A DNA stretch of 5,798 nt from Treponema sp. (GCA_031271075.1 JAISWN010000236.1:1-5798), one strand, 5' to 3'. Positions 1-5,514 are shown, numbered from the stretch's first letter. Numbers and translations: made by a program. The notes: a model not told the origin generated them from the sequence alone.

Positions 1-558
1 GTCGCCCTGATCCAGGAGGCCGGGGGACAGGCCCTGGGGCTTTGCGGCATTGACGGGGCAATGCTCAAGGCCCGCCGTCTCAAGGCCGCCGGGGGGGAAG
101 ACCTGGGCCTGGTGGGGGAGATCGAGGAGGTGGACACTTCGCTCCTCCGGTCTACCCTGGACTTGGGGGCGATTCCGGTGATCTCCTCGGTGGCCTACGG
201 GATTGGAGACGACGAGGGAGTATCCCTCAACGTCAACGCCGACACCGCCGCCGCCAAGGTAGCCGCGGCGATAAAGGCGGAAAAACTCATCCTCATGACC
301 GATGTAGCGGGTATCCTGGGGGATGTAAAAGATCCGGCTTCCCTCATCAAGTCGGCCAGCCTTGCCGAATTGGAGGGGCTTAAGCGGGAGGGGATCGTGA
401 GCAAGGGGATGATCCCCAAGGTGGACTGCTGCGCCATTGCCCTTAAGGGGGGGGTAAGAGAGGCCCACATCATTGACGGGCGGCTTTTTCATGCCATTCT
501 CATCGAACTTTTTACCGATGGGGGCATAGGAACCATGATTCAACAAGGAACAAATTAA
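1..558 (+). CDS. argB: Acetylglutamate kinase, C-terminal part (5' end outside window)
   Basis: Phosphorylates N-acetyl-L-glutamate with ATP, the second step of the acetylated arginine pathway, in the cytoplasm. The frame is open from base 1, so the gene starts upstream; 185 residues are visible of a family usually near 290. In fragment numbering, the acetylglutamate-side segment GLCGIDGAMLKARR is at 13-26, the EDLGLVGEIEEVD segment at 33-45, the NVNADTAAAKVA nucleotide/substrate motif at 77-88, LMTDVAGIL at 98-106, and the SKGMIPKVDC motif with the family's catalytic lysine at 134-143. The usual GGxxxAHIIDGR and GIGTMI closing segments follow. It ends with TAA at 556-558, 13 nt before the first copy of the argD start. 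Whether it carries the N-terminal extension of arginine-inhibited kinases cannot be seen. The call rests on motifs and is secure. Confidence 0.96.
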   Translation, partial: VALIQEAGGQALGLCGIDGAMLKARRLKAAGGEDLGLVGEIEEVDTSLLRSTLDLGAIPVISSVAYGIGDDEGVSLNVNADTAAAKVAAAIKAEKLILMTDVAGILGDVKDPASLIKSASLAELEGLKREGIVSKGMIPKVDCCAIALKGGVREAHIIDGRLFHAILIELFTDGGIGTMIQQGTN

Positions 559-569
559 CAAGGAACAAA
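542..569 (+). repeat. Tandem 13-bp repeat with 15-bp period at the argB end
   Basis: AACAAGGAACAAA occurs at 542-554 and again at 557-569, separated by TT. The first copy encodes the last residues of ArgB (QQGTN). The second holds an AAGGAA-type ribosome binding site (561-565) just upstream of the ATG at 572. It looks like a small tandem duplication that produced two SD-like sequences. Confidence 0.75.
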
Positions 570-636
570 CCATGTCTGACGTTTTTATGAATACCTACCA
601 CCGGCTGCCGGTGGTTTTTGCCCGGGAGGTCGGGGC
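564..636 (+). repeat. Direct repeat of argD 5' end, copy 1 (upstream)
   Basis: Aligned at an offset of 886 with 1450-1522. Bases 564-626 match 62 of 63 positions (mismatch at 575 T versus 1461 A). Similarity continues more weakly to 636, with three further mismatches at 627, 630 and 631. The copy spans AACAAACC, the ATG and the codons for xDVFMNTYHRLPVVFAR. It contains a perfect dyad at 597-615. This copy keeps the probable native ribosome binding site of argD. Confidence 0.93.
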
Positions 637-778
637 ACACGCCGATATTCTTCGCGAGTCTCGTCTCCTCAAAAAGCGTCTCCTCGAGGCAGAGAGGCTT
701 AAACAAAAGCGCCTGCTGGAAGAGTGCTTGCGTGAAGTGGAATCAGTAGAATCGAGCCTAGCGAAAGGCCCGAGATAG
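572..778 (+). CDS. Chimeric small protein: ArgD N-terminus fused to a charged coiled-coil tail
   Basis: 68 residues. The first 18 (MSDVFMNTYHRLPVVFAR) differ from the true ArgD N-terminus only at residue 2. After the repeat ends, the sequence becomes unrelated: an Arg/Lys/Glu/Leu-rich stretch (about 28-60, e.g. RLLKKRLLEAERLKQKRLLEE) with the hydrophobic spacing of an amphipathic helix or coiled coil. It ends at TAG 776-778. It has the best-placed ribosome binding site of the cassette (AGGAA at 561-565, native to argD), so it is probably translated. It lacks every ArgD catalytic element. It may be a broken argD start read into the insert by accident, or a cassette gene whose own start was replaced. 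Function unknown. Confidence 0.5.
   Translation: MSDVFMNTYHRLPVVFAREVGAHADILRESRLLKKRLLEAERLKQKRLLEECLREVESVESSLAKGPR
597..619 (+). other. Perfect dyad followed by T run inside repeat copy 1
   Basis: ACCACCGGC-T-GCCGGTGGT (597-615) is a perfect inverted repeat with 9-base arms around one base. As RNA it would give an 8-bp stem with a CTG loop, followed directly by TTTT. The same structure recurs at 1483-1505 in the second copy. It encodes the conserved ArgD stretch YHRLPVVF, so coding constraint partly explains it. It also has the look of an intrinsic terminator or a recombination core. Confidence 0.6.
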
Positions 779-812
779 AAATTATAGGCTTTCACAGTTA
801 AAGGAGATAGGG

Positions 813-1016
813 GTGACAGAGAATCAATTTTTGGCAGGCGGCGTAGGCTTTTGTGGATTACTAACAATCGTGTTCATCACTCTAAAACTCCTTGGCAAGA
901 TCACTTGGTCGTGGTGGTGGATATTTTCCCCTCTTTTGATCACAGGGGCGATTGGTCTGGTCGTCGTCATAGCTTGGCTGATAATCTATTACCTATTACA
1001 TCGGAAATGGTTATAG
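813..1016 (+). CDS. Small two-helix membrane protein, phage-like
   Basis: 67 residues starting at GTG, chosen because AAGGAG (801-806) lies 6 nt upstream. A short polar N-terminus leads into a first hydrophobic helix (about 9-28), a Trp-rich turn ITWSWWWIFSPL (about 30-41), a second long hydrophobic helix (about 40-62) and a basic C-terminus HRKWL. The GLLTIVFITLKLLGKITWSWWW pattern recalls the short phage and prophage proteins often labelled 'transmembrane Fragile-X-F protein'. That family resemblance is from memory and has no assigned function. Size and topology would also suit a holin-like membrane protein, but nothing here proves it. It is probably co-transcribed with the flanking cassette ORFs. 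Confidence 0.7.
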   Translation: MTENQFLAGGVGFCGLLTIVFITLKLLGKITWSWWWIFSPLLITGAIGLVVVIAWLIIYYLLHRKWL

Positions 1017-1027
1017 CGCGTGAACTT

Positions 1028-1055
1028 CACTCCTTTAGGGGTGTAATATAATATA
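1028..1055 (+). promoter_or_regulatory. Possible -10 element and small stem-loop before the exported-protein gene
   Basis: A perfect TATAAT lies at 1047-1052 in an AT-rich patch of otherwise mixed sequence, placing a start near 1059, about 23 nt before the ATG at 1082. No convincing -35 box is seen; TTCACT at 1026-1031 is only 15 nt upstream. A small stem CACTCC-TTTA-GGGGTG (1028-1043, one G-T pair) sits between the two ORFs. It lacks the T run of a terminator. Confidence 0.35.
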
Positions 1056-1081
1056 GGGCCTAGGGCCGAGGAGTCAACAGT

Positions 1082-1465
1082 ATGATAGTCTTAAAAAGGG
1101 TTCTTGTGACGGTGTTATTGTTGGGGCTTGCTGGCGGAGCGTTTGCTATCACAAAAGACGAAGTCAAGCAAAACGCGCAGACCACATTGCAATCGGTAAA
1201 ACAGCAGGCGACGCAAAACGACAGTGACCTTGCTGGACGGGAAGTGTTATCCGAAGGCAACACGGCAAACTCAAGGTTCGCCTTGCTGAAGCGTCGGTTG
1301 GACGTGCAGGCGGTAACGGTTTCGCGCGAAAAAGACCACATTGATTTCGTCCTGGCCTCTGGGCACACCGCCAAACCGGAGGACCTTCTCCGTTACGAGA
1401 AAGCCATCGCCGAGTACGCCAAGCGGGTGAAAGAGCTCGAAGACTGGATAACAAACCATGACTGA
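1082..1465 (+). CDS. Small exported protein with predicted C-terminal coiled coil, unknown function
   Basis: 127 residues. The ATG at 1082 is preceded by GAGGAG (1068-1073) at 8 nt. The N-terminus is a textbook Sec signal peptide: basic MIVLKR, a hydrophobic core VLVTVLLLGLAGG, and an AFA cleavage site predicted after residue 22. There is no lipobox cysteine. The mature part of about 105 residues is polar and Gln/Lys-rich. Its C-terminal part (about 98-124, LLRYEKAIAEYAKRVKELEDWI) looks helical or coiled coil. It ends in TNHD, and its TGA (1463-1465) is supplied by the argD repeat, overlapping the argD start by 8 bases. I do not recognise the family. A signal-anchored coiled-coil protein next to a small membrane protein would fit a spanin or lysis-type pair, but that is speculation. 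Confidence 0.75.
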   Translation: MIVLKRVLVTVLLLGLAGGAFAITKDEVKQNAQTTLQSVKQQATQNDSDLAGREVLSEGNTANSRFALLKRRLDVQAVTVSREKDHIDFVLASGHTAKPEDLLRYEKAIAEYAKRVKELEDWITNHD

Positions 1466-1522
1466 CGTTTTTATGAATACCTACCACCGGCTGCCGGTGG
1501 TTTTTGCCCGGGGGGAAGGGGC
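1450..1522 (+). repeat. Direct repeat of argD 5' end, copy 2 (start of functional argD)
   Basis: Partner of 564-636 at an offset of 886, with 69 of 73 positions identical and 62 of the first 63. This copy continues into the intact argD reading frame. Upstream homology stops at 1450; the AAGGAA ribosome site found at copy 1 is absent and is replaced by the 3' end of the exported-protein ORF. The dyad plus T run is at 1483-1505. Confidence 0.93.
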
Positions 1523-2663
1523 CTGGCTTACCGATGTCCAGGGCAGGAGATACCTGGATTTTACCGCCGGTATCGCGGTGAACTGTCTGGGCCACGCCTA
1601 CCCGGCCCTGGTTAAGGCCATTTCGGAACAGGCGGCGAAACTTAACCATGTGTGCAACTACTACCAGAGCGATGTCGCCTTGGCCTTCGCGGAAAAACTG
1701 GTGGCCGCCTGCGCCGGGGCGGGGATGAAAAAGGTGTTTCTGGCGAATTCCGGGGCCGAGGCCAACGAGGGGGCCTGTAAGATCATCAGGAAATACTCCC
1801 TGGTCAAACACGGCCCCGGCCGGCACCGGATAGTAACCCTCCGGGGGAGCTTCCACGGCAGAACCATTACCACCCTCTCGGCCACGGGCCAGGCCGTATT
1901 CCACAAGGATTTCGGCCCCTTTACCGAAGGCTTTGCCTACATCCCCCCCAACGATATCGGCGCCCTGGACAAGGCCCTGGATCCGGATGTTACCGCGGGA
2001 TTCATGCTGGAGGCTATCCAGGGGGAAAGCGGCATCAGGCCCCAAAGCCCCGAATACGTAACGGCGGCGGCGAAACTCTGCGCCGAAAGGGACATACTCC
2101 TGGCCTTCGACGAGATCCAGTGCGGGCTAGGCCGGACCGGCACATTCCTGGCCTGTGAAGCCTACGGGGTAAAGCCCGATGTGGTTACCCTGGCCAAGGG
2201 GCTCTCCGGGGGCGTTCCGGTGGGCGCGGTGCTGGCCGGGGAGAAGGCCGCGGAGATCCTCCAGGTAAGCGATCACGGCTCCACCTTTGGGGGAAACCCC
2301 ATTGCCGCGGCGGCCGGCCTGGCGGTGCTGGAAACGGTGAACAATCCCGCCTTCCTGGCCGGGATAAGCCGGAAGGGCGAGAGGATCCGGTCCCGCATCC
2401 AGGGCTGGAATCACCCCCAGGTAAAGGAAGTGCGGGGCAAAGGGCTCATGCTGGCGGTGGATATAGACGGGGAAGCCTGGCCCATCCTGGAAAAGGGCAT
2501 TGCCATGGCGGAAGGCCCCCGGCCGGGACTCCTCTTGCTCAGGGCCGGCAAGAACACCCTGCGCTTCCTTCCCCCCTACATCATCAGTGACGGGGAGATC
2601 GATCAGGGCCTGGGTATGCTGAAAGGCTTACTGGAATCAACAGGCTCGCCCAGAGGCTCCTGA
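1458..2663 (+). CDS. argD: Acetylornithine aminotransferase
   Basis: A PLP-dependent class III (ornithine-type) transaminase that converts N-acetylglutamate semialdehyde and glutamate to N-acetylornithine and 2-oxoglutarate, two steps after ArgB. 401 residues, normal family length. Visible motifs: N-terminal YHRLPVVFARGEG (9-21), DFTAGIAVNCLGHAYP (34-49), the phosphate-binding NSGAEANE (97-104), SFHGRT (131-136), DEIQCGLGRTG with the PLP-nitrogen Asp (218-228), the Schiff-base lysine K247 in TLAKGLSGGVPVGA, and HGSTFGGNP (273-281). The start is ATG 1458, by matching the duplicated copy; Met6 is an alternative. No good Shine-Dalgarno lies upstream here. It overlaps the stop of the exported-protein ORF, so translation probably depends on coupling. 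A succinyldiaminopimelate aminotransferase side activity is common in the family. Confidence 0.96.
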   Translation: MTDVFMNTYHRLPVVFARGEGAWLTDVQGRRYLDFTAGIAVNCLGHAYPALVKAISEQAAKLNHVCNYYQSDVALAFAEKLVAACAGAGMKKVFLANSGAEANEGACKIIRKYSLVKHGPGRHRIVTLRGSFHGRTITTLSATGQAVFHKDFGPFTEGFAYIPPNDIGALDKALDPDVTAGFMLEAIQGESGIRPQSPEYVTAAAKLCAERDILLAFDEIQCGLGRTGTFLACEAYGVKPDVVTLAKGLSGGVPVGAVLAGEKAAEILQVSDHGSTFGGNPIAAAAGLAVLETVNNPAFLAGISRKGERIRSRIQGWNHPQVKEVRGKGLMLAVDIDGEAWPILEKGIAMAEGPRPGLLLLRAGKNTLRFLPPYIISDGEIDQGLGMLKGLLESTGSPRGS

Positions 2664-2694
2664 TACCAGGCATCTTCCTCATAAAAAGCTGTTT

Positions 2695-2708
2695 AGCCTT
2701 TACAGGCT
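2695..2708. terminator. Weak hairpin in the convergent argD/sua5 gap
   Basis: AGCCT-TTAC-AGGCT (2695-2708) is a 5-bp stem in the 50-bp gap between two converging genes. On the minus strand a TTTTT run follows a few bases after the stem (complement of AAAAA at 2683-2687). It may be a modest terminator for the sua5 transcript; it is too weak to be confident. Confidence 0.3.
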
Positions 2709-2713
2709 CCCGG

Positions 2714-3763
2714 TTAGCGGGACGCCCTGAAAAGCCGGTCGTTTATCGCCTCCCCCAGGCCGCCCGCCGGGGCGCGCTGGGCCAGGATACGGCGGGTCCC
2801 TGCCCGGTCAAGCTCGTGGAGGGCCGTGAAAAGATTCGCGGCGGCTTCGGCGGCGGCGCCTGTTTCGGAAAGCACCCGGAGGCGGTTTTCAGGCAGGATC
2901 TTCCGGCGGGAGGGCCCTGAAAGCCGGGCTGAAAGCCAGGCGTCCCGGGTAGGGCCGTCGAAAAAGAGCCAGGCCGAGAGCCGGGCCTCGTTCTCCCCCC
3001 AGGGCAGGGCCAGGATCTCCTCCCGGCTGTAGAGGCTCAGGGGGGTACGGGGCGCGTAGTGGCTCTTGAGGGTTCCGGGGGAACGCGGCGCCTCCGGTAA
3101 ACCCGGAACCTCCCCCCCGCCCGCCGGGGCAAGGGGGCCGATAAGGGACTCCAGCCGTTCCCGGGAAACGCCGCCGGGACGCAGGATCCGGGGTAGGCTG
3201 CTCAGCATATCCAGCACGGTGGATTCTACCCCCACCGCGGCGGGCCCCCCGTCCAGGATGATGTCCACCCGATCCCCCAACTGCTCCGCCACATGCTCGG
3301 CCCTGGTGGGGGAGAGGCAGCCGAAACGGTTGGCGCTGGGGGCGGCTACCGCGCCGGTGGAGCGCAGGATGAGCTGTTGGGCGGCGGGATGGGCGGGGAA
3401 ACGGACGGCCACCGTGGGAAGGCCGGAACTTGCCAGATCCGGTACCCGTTCCCGCCTGGGGAGGATAAGGGTCAGGGGGCCGGGCCAGAATTCCGCCGTC
3501 AGGCGGGCCGCCCGGTCCCTGGCCGCCGGGGGAAGCAGCGAGCAGTCCGCCACTTCCCCAAGAGCCTCCGGGGCGGCGATATGGACGATAAGGGGATCGA
3601 AGCGGGGCCGGCCCTTGGCCTCGAAGATCTTTGCCAGGGCAAGCGGGTTAAAGGCATCCCCCCCCAGGCCGTAGACCGTTTCGGTAGGGAAAGCCGCGAG
3701 GGCGCCGGAACTGATGGCCCGGGCGGCCAGGGAGAGGGATTCCTCGTTCAGCGGGTAAAGCAT
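2714..3763 (-). CDS. sua5: L-threonylcarbamoyladenylate synthase, Sua5/YwlC type
   Basis: Makes threonylcarbamoyl-AMP from threonine, bicarbonate and ATP, the first step in the universal t6A37 modification of tRNAs reading ANN codons; cytoplasmic. 349 residues, the length of the two-domain Sua5 form rather than the short TsaC/YrdC form. The YrdC domain spans about 10-200 with AAFPTETVYGLGGDA (23-37), the KIFEAKGRPRFDPLIVHI segment (45-62), WPGPLTLIL (93-101), VAVRFPAHP (118-126), APSANRFGCLSPT (141-153) and GVESTVLD (178-185). The linker SPGTLKSHYAPRTP (228-241) is the typical Sua5 linker, followed by a C-terminal Sua5 domain to 349. The ATG at 3763 has an AGGGG-like site upstream. It follows corA by 24 nt and is likely in the same transcript. 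The symbol ywlC or tsaC would also be used. Confidence 0.95.
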   Translation of the reverse strand: MLYPLNEESLSLAARAISSGALAAFPTETVYGLGGDAFNPLALAKIFEAKGRPRFDPLIVHIAAPEALGEVADCSLLPPAARDRAARLTAEFWPGPLTLILPRRERVPDLASSGLPTVAVRFPAHPAAQQLILRSTGAVAAPSANRFGCLSPTRAEHVAEQLGDRVDIILDGGPAAVGVESTVLDMLSSLPRILRPGGVSRERLESLIGPLAPAGGGEVPGLPEAPRSPGTLKSHYAPRTPLSLYSREEILALPWGENEARLSAWLFFDGPTRDAWLSARLSGPSRRKILPENRLRVLSETGAAAEAAANLFTALHELDRAGTRRILAQRAPAGGLGEAINDRLFRASR

Positions 3764-3787
3764 CGGCTGCCCCTGCGCGACAGGCTG

Positions 3788-4780
3788 CTAGAGCCAGTGG
3801 CGGCGCTTGAAATAGACCAGCATCCCCAGGGCGATAAGAACCATGATACCCCAGGTAATGGGGTATGCGTAGGGATACTGCAGCTCCGGCATGTGGGCGA
3901 AATTCATCCCGTATACCCCCACAATAAAGGTGAGGGGAATAAAAATCGTGGAGATGATGGTCAGCACCTTCATAATGTTGTTCATCCGGTTGGACACCGC
4001 CGACAGGTTCACCTCCATTACCCCGGCGATTAATTCCCGGTAAGTTTCCACCGCCTCCCCGGCCCGGAGAATATTGTCCTGCAGATCCTTGAGGAAAGGC
4101 TCCACCTCCTTCGAAATGAAGCCGGACTCCAGGCGGCTCAGCACGGCAAAACTTTCCCGCAGCGGCCAGATAACCCTCCTTATCCTCAGCAGATTCCGCT
4201 TTATGGACTGGATGTCCTGAATAAAATCCCTGTCGTTTTGATCTATCGCCCGATCCTCGAATTCCTCAATCCCCGCGCCAAGGGCATCGAAAACGACAAA
4301 GTACTCGTCCACCACCGCGTCCATGATCATCCAGGCCAGGTAATCCGTACCCATGCGCCGTATCCTGCCGGCGTTGTTGAGGATACGCTTGCGGATACCG
4401 TCGAAGTAATCCCCCGGCTTCTCCTGGAAACTGATCACCGTATCCCTGGTAATTACGAGGCTGATCTGTTCAAAGTTGAATTCTTTTTCGTCCGCGGCAG
4501 ACTCTAAAGATCCGGGGCTTACCGATTTGAGGACAACAAAAAGATAATCGTCAAACTCCTCGGCCTTGGGCCGCTGTTTCGTGTCCAGAATATCCTCTAC
4601 CGTCAGGGGGTGGATGCGGAAAGCCTGGGCCAGGCGGCTGATATCCGGCGAGGGCTCAACACCGTTTATGTTGATCCAGCTAATCCCGGCGGAGTTCTTG
4701 TATGAGAGGAGTTCTTCCACCGTAGAGGCGCTTTTTATCCATGCCCCGGCCGGATCGTAGCCGATAAGGGAAAAGTCCAC
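3788..4780 (-). CDS. corA: CorA family magnesium/divalent cation channel
   Basis: A homopentameric inner-membrane channel for Mg2+ (and often Co2+/Ni2+). 330 residues: a cytoplasmic N-terminal alpha/beta domain (about 1-165; IHPLTVEDILDTKQRPKAEEFDDYLFVVL at 56-84 is characteristic), the long stalk helix through about 270, TM1 at about 272-290, the signature Y-GMN at 290-293 with the outer loop MPEL (297-300), TM2 at about 306-325, and the basic tail KRRHWL. All are normal for the family. The start is GTG at 4780, supported by GAGG 5 nt upstream inside the end of the merR gene. Only 2 nt separate it from the upstream regulator gene, so co-transcription and coupling are likely. Selectivity cannot be read from sequence. 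Confidence 0.96.
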   Translation of the reverse strand: MDFSLIGYDPAGAWIKSASTVEELLSYKNSAGISWININGVEPSPDISRLAQAFRIHPLTVEDILDTKQRPKAEEFDDYLFVVLKSVSPGSLESAADEKEFNFEQISLVITRDTVISFQEKPGDYFDGIRKRILNNAGRIRRMGTDYLAWMIMDAVVDEYFVVFDALGAGIEEFEDRAIDQNDRDFIQDIQSIKRNLLRIRRVIWPLRESFAVLSRLESGFISKEVEPFLKDLQDNILRAGEAVETYRELIAGVMEVNLSAVSNRMNNIMKVLTIISTIFIPLTFIVGVYGMNFAHMPELQYPYAYPITWGIMVLIALGMLVYFKRRHWL

Positions 4781-4782
4781 GC

Positions 4783-5220
4783 TTACCTCGCGGCCGTGTA
4801 GCTTTCGTACTGACGGGTAAAGTGATCTATCTTTTTGGTTACCTTCTCCAGGTGTTTCTGCATTTCCCGCATCTGGGCCTCCACGTTTTTTTTGTGCTCC
4901 CTCAGGAGATCGCAGCGCTCCTTCAGGGTACCTTCCCCTTCCATGCTGAGTTCCACGAAATTTTTTATCTGCTTGATAGACATGCCGGTATTTTTAAGGC
5001 AGCAGATAAGGCCGAGCCATTCAAGATCGTTTTCCGAATAACGGCGGATGCCGTTCCGGCTCCTGGCCACGCTGGGGAGCAGCCCCTCGCTCTCGTAGTA
5101 ACGCAGTACGTGGGGAGGCAGCGAAGTTCTTTCCGACACCTGCTTGATGGTAAAGGACGATCCTTTTTCCGGAGACATGGTCCGGGACCCCGCGGTTCTT
5201 TCGTTAATGACTTCCAGCAT
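4783..5220 (-). CDS. MerR family transcriptional regulator
   Basis: 145 residues from the ATG at 5220, chosen because GGGGA lies 5 nt upstream and a promoter fits just before it; the frame stays open to an ATG at 5445, which would add 75 residues unlike any MerR N-terminus. The winged HTH begins at about residue 23 (FTIKQVSERTSLPPHVLRYYESEGLL), followed by the wing RSRNGIRRYSENDLEWL (53-69) and a long dimerisation coiled coil (about 98-140). There is no C-terminal Cys-rich metal loop. The pattern LKNTGMSIKQIKNF resembles the AdhR/NmlR/YyaN-like subgroup, where a cysteine before LK(x)TGM can be a sensor; C73 and C74 precede it here. It probably regulates itself and the downstream corA and sua5. 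Its effector is unknown; the metal transporter neighbour does not prove metal sensing. Confidence 0.88.
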   Translation of the reverse strand: MLEVINERTAGSRTMSPEKGSSFTIKQVSERTSLPPHVLRYYESEGLLPSVARSRNGIRRYSENDLEWLGLICCLKNTGMSIKQIKNFVELSMEGEGTLKERCDLLREHKKNVEAQMREMQKHLEKVTKKIDHFTRQYESYTAAR

Positions 5221-5274
5221 TTTATTCCCCGTTCCCCTTCCGAACCCGGCCCGGCTAGGTCCAAGGCTGTATCT

Positions 5275-5304
5275 AATATAGCGCCCCGGGGCCGGCCGAA
5301 TCAA
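5275..5304 (-). promoter_or_regulatory. Predicted merR-corA-sua5 promoter
   Basis: Reading the minus strand: -35 TTGATT (complement of 5299-5304), an 18-bp spacer, then -10 TATATT (complement of 5275-5280). This starts transcription near 5268, about 48 nt before the MerR start. The spacer is almost pure G/C and contains the palindromes GGCCGGCC and CCCCGGGG. MerR proteins typically bind a dyad inside such a spacer, so autoregulation is plausible, although 18 bp is shorter than the classic 19-20. Confidence 0.55.
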
Positions 5305-5333
5305 CAGCGGTTTCCGGTTTAACCACGGACCTA

Positions 5334-5353
5334 CGGTTCGACGACACGAACCG
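5334..5353. other. 7-bp inverted repeat in the regulatory gap
   Basis: CGGTTCG (5334-5340), 6-nt loop, CGAACCG (5347-5353): a perfect dyad immediately next to the 5353-5363 repeat arm. GGTTCGA looks like a tRNA T-loop, but no acceptor or anticodon arms are present. A regulator site is a better guess than an RNA gene. Confidence 0.45.
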
Positions 5354-5428
5354 CCTTGGACCTTACCCCATCTGGTGGGCCATGGCCTTTGTTGAAACTG
5401 AGAATTCCTGAATTTATCGAAACACCGC

Positions 5429-5458
5429 TTGACATTTTTATTCAACCGGTGCTATGTT
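5429..5458 (+). promoter_or_regulatory. Good sigma-70-type promoter, divergent from merR
   Basis: Perfect TTGACA (5429-5434), an 18-nt spacer, and TATGTT (5453-5458), in a locally AT-rich stretch. The predicted start is near 5465, about 50 nt before the ATG at 5515, which has AAGGAGG (5503-5509) at 5 nt. This is the best-looking promoter plus ribosome site in the window. Confidence 0.65.
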
Positions 5459-5514
5459 ATCTTTCAGTACCCGTTTTGGAAAAATCGGGGGAAAATTTTG
5501 GAAAGGAGGATACC

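Larger units (their letters stand above)
564..1449 (+). mobile_element. 886-bp insertion between argB and argD bounded by duplicated argD start
   Basis: One complete repeat-plus-insert unit is 886 bp (distance from 564 to 1450). Left of the first repeat is native argB; right of the second repeat is native argD. Removing the unit by recombination between the repeats leaves argB, the AAGGAA ribosome site and an intact argD. The unit contains three small same-strand ORFs. From about 640 to 1100 it is visibly more A/T-rich than argB and argD. No integrase, transposase or terminal inverted repeats are visible. The geometry (chromosome-core-cargo-core-chromosome) resembles attL/attR of a site-specific element, but a non-autonomous relic or a template-switching duplication that captured foreign DNA is equally possible. 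Confidence 0.6.
5257..5363. repeat. 11-bp inverted repeat pair bracketing the merR promoter
   Basis: AGGTCCAAGGC (5257-5267) is the exact reverse complement of GCCTTGGACCT (5353-5363). A third partial copy, GGACCT, lies at 5327-5332. The inner arm at 5257-5267 falls about at the predicted merR transcription start. These could be regulator binding sites, or the ends of a short repeat element; no target-site duplication is visible. Confidence 0.6.

Noticed and set aside
564..1522. Ordinary transposon with a target-site duplication
   Set aside because: The flanking repeats of 63-73 bp are far longer than normal target duplications, and there are no terminal inverted repeats or transposase.
1164..2045. 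293-codon minus-strand open frame opposite argD
   Set aside because: It lies antisense to a clearly conserved argD and has no family motifs; GC-rich codons create long antisense frames. It is useful only because it shows the same repeat translation as the 512-706 antisense frame.
3066..4033. Plus-strand open frames of 202 and 246 codons opposite sua5 and corA
   Set aside because: They are Arg/Gly/Pro-rich translations antisense to well-supported genes, with no recognisable domains.
5320..5360. tRNA gene suggested by GGTTCGA
   Set aside because: No acceptor stem, D-arm or anticodon arm can be built around it on either strand; the motif is one arm of a 7-bp inverted repeat.
5221..5445. N-terminal extension of the MerR protein to 220 residues
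   Set aside because: The extra 75 residues are Arg/Pro/Gly-rich, cover the predicted promoter and inverted repeats, and precede the HTH that normally sits near the N-terminus.
5356..5514. Extension of the poly-C ORF upstream to 5356
   Set aside because: It would run through the promoter, and the start at 5515 has a near-perfect ribosome site.
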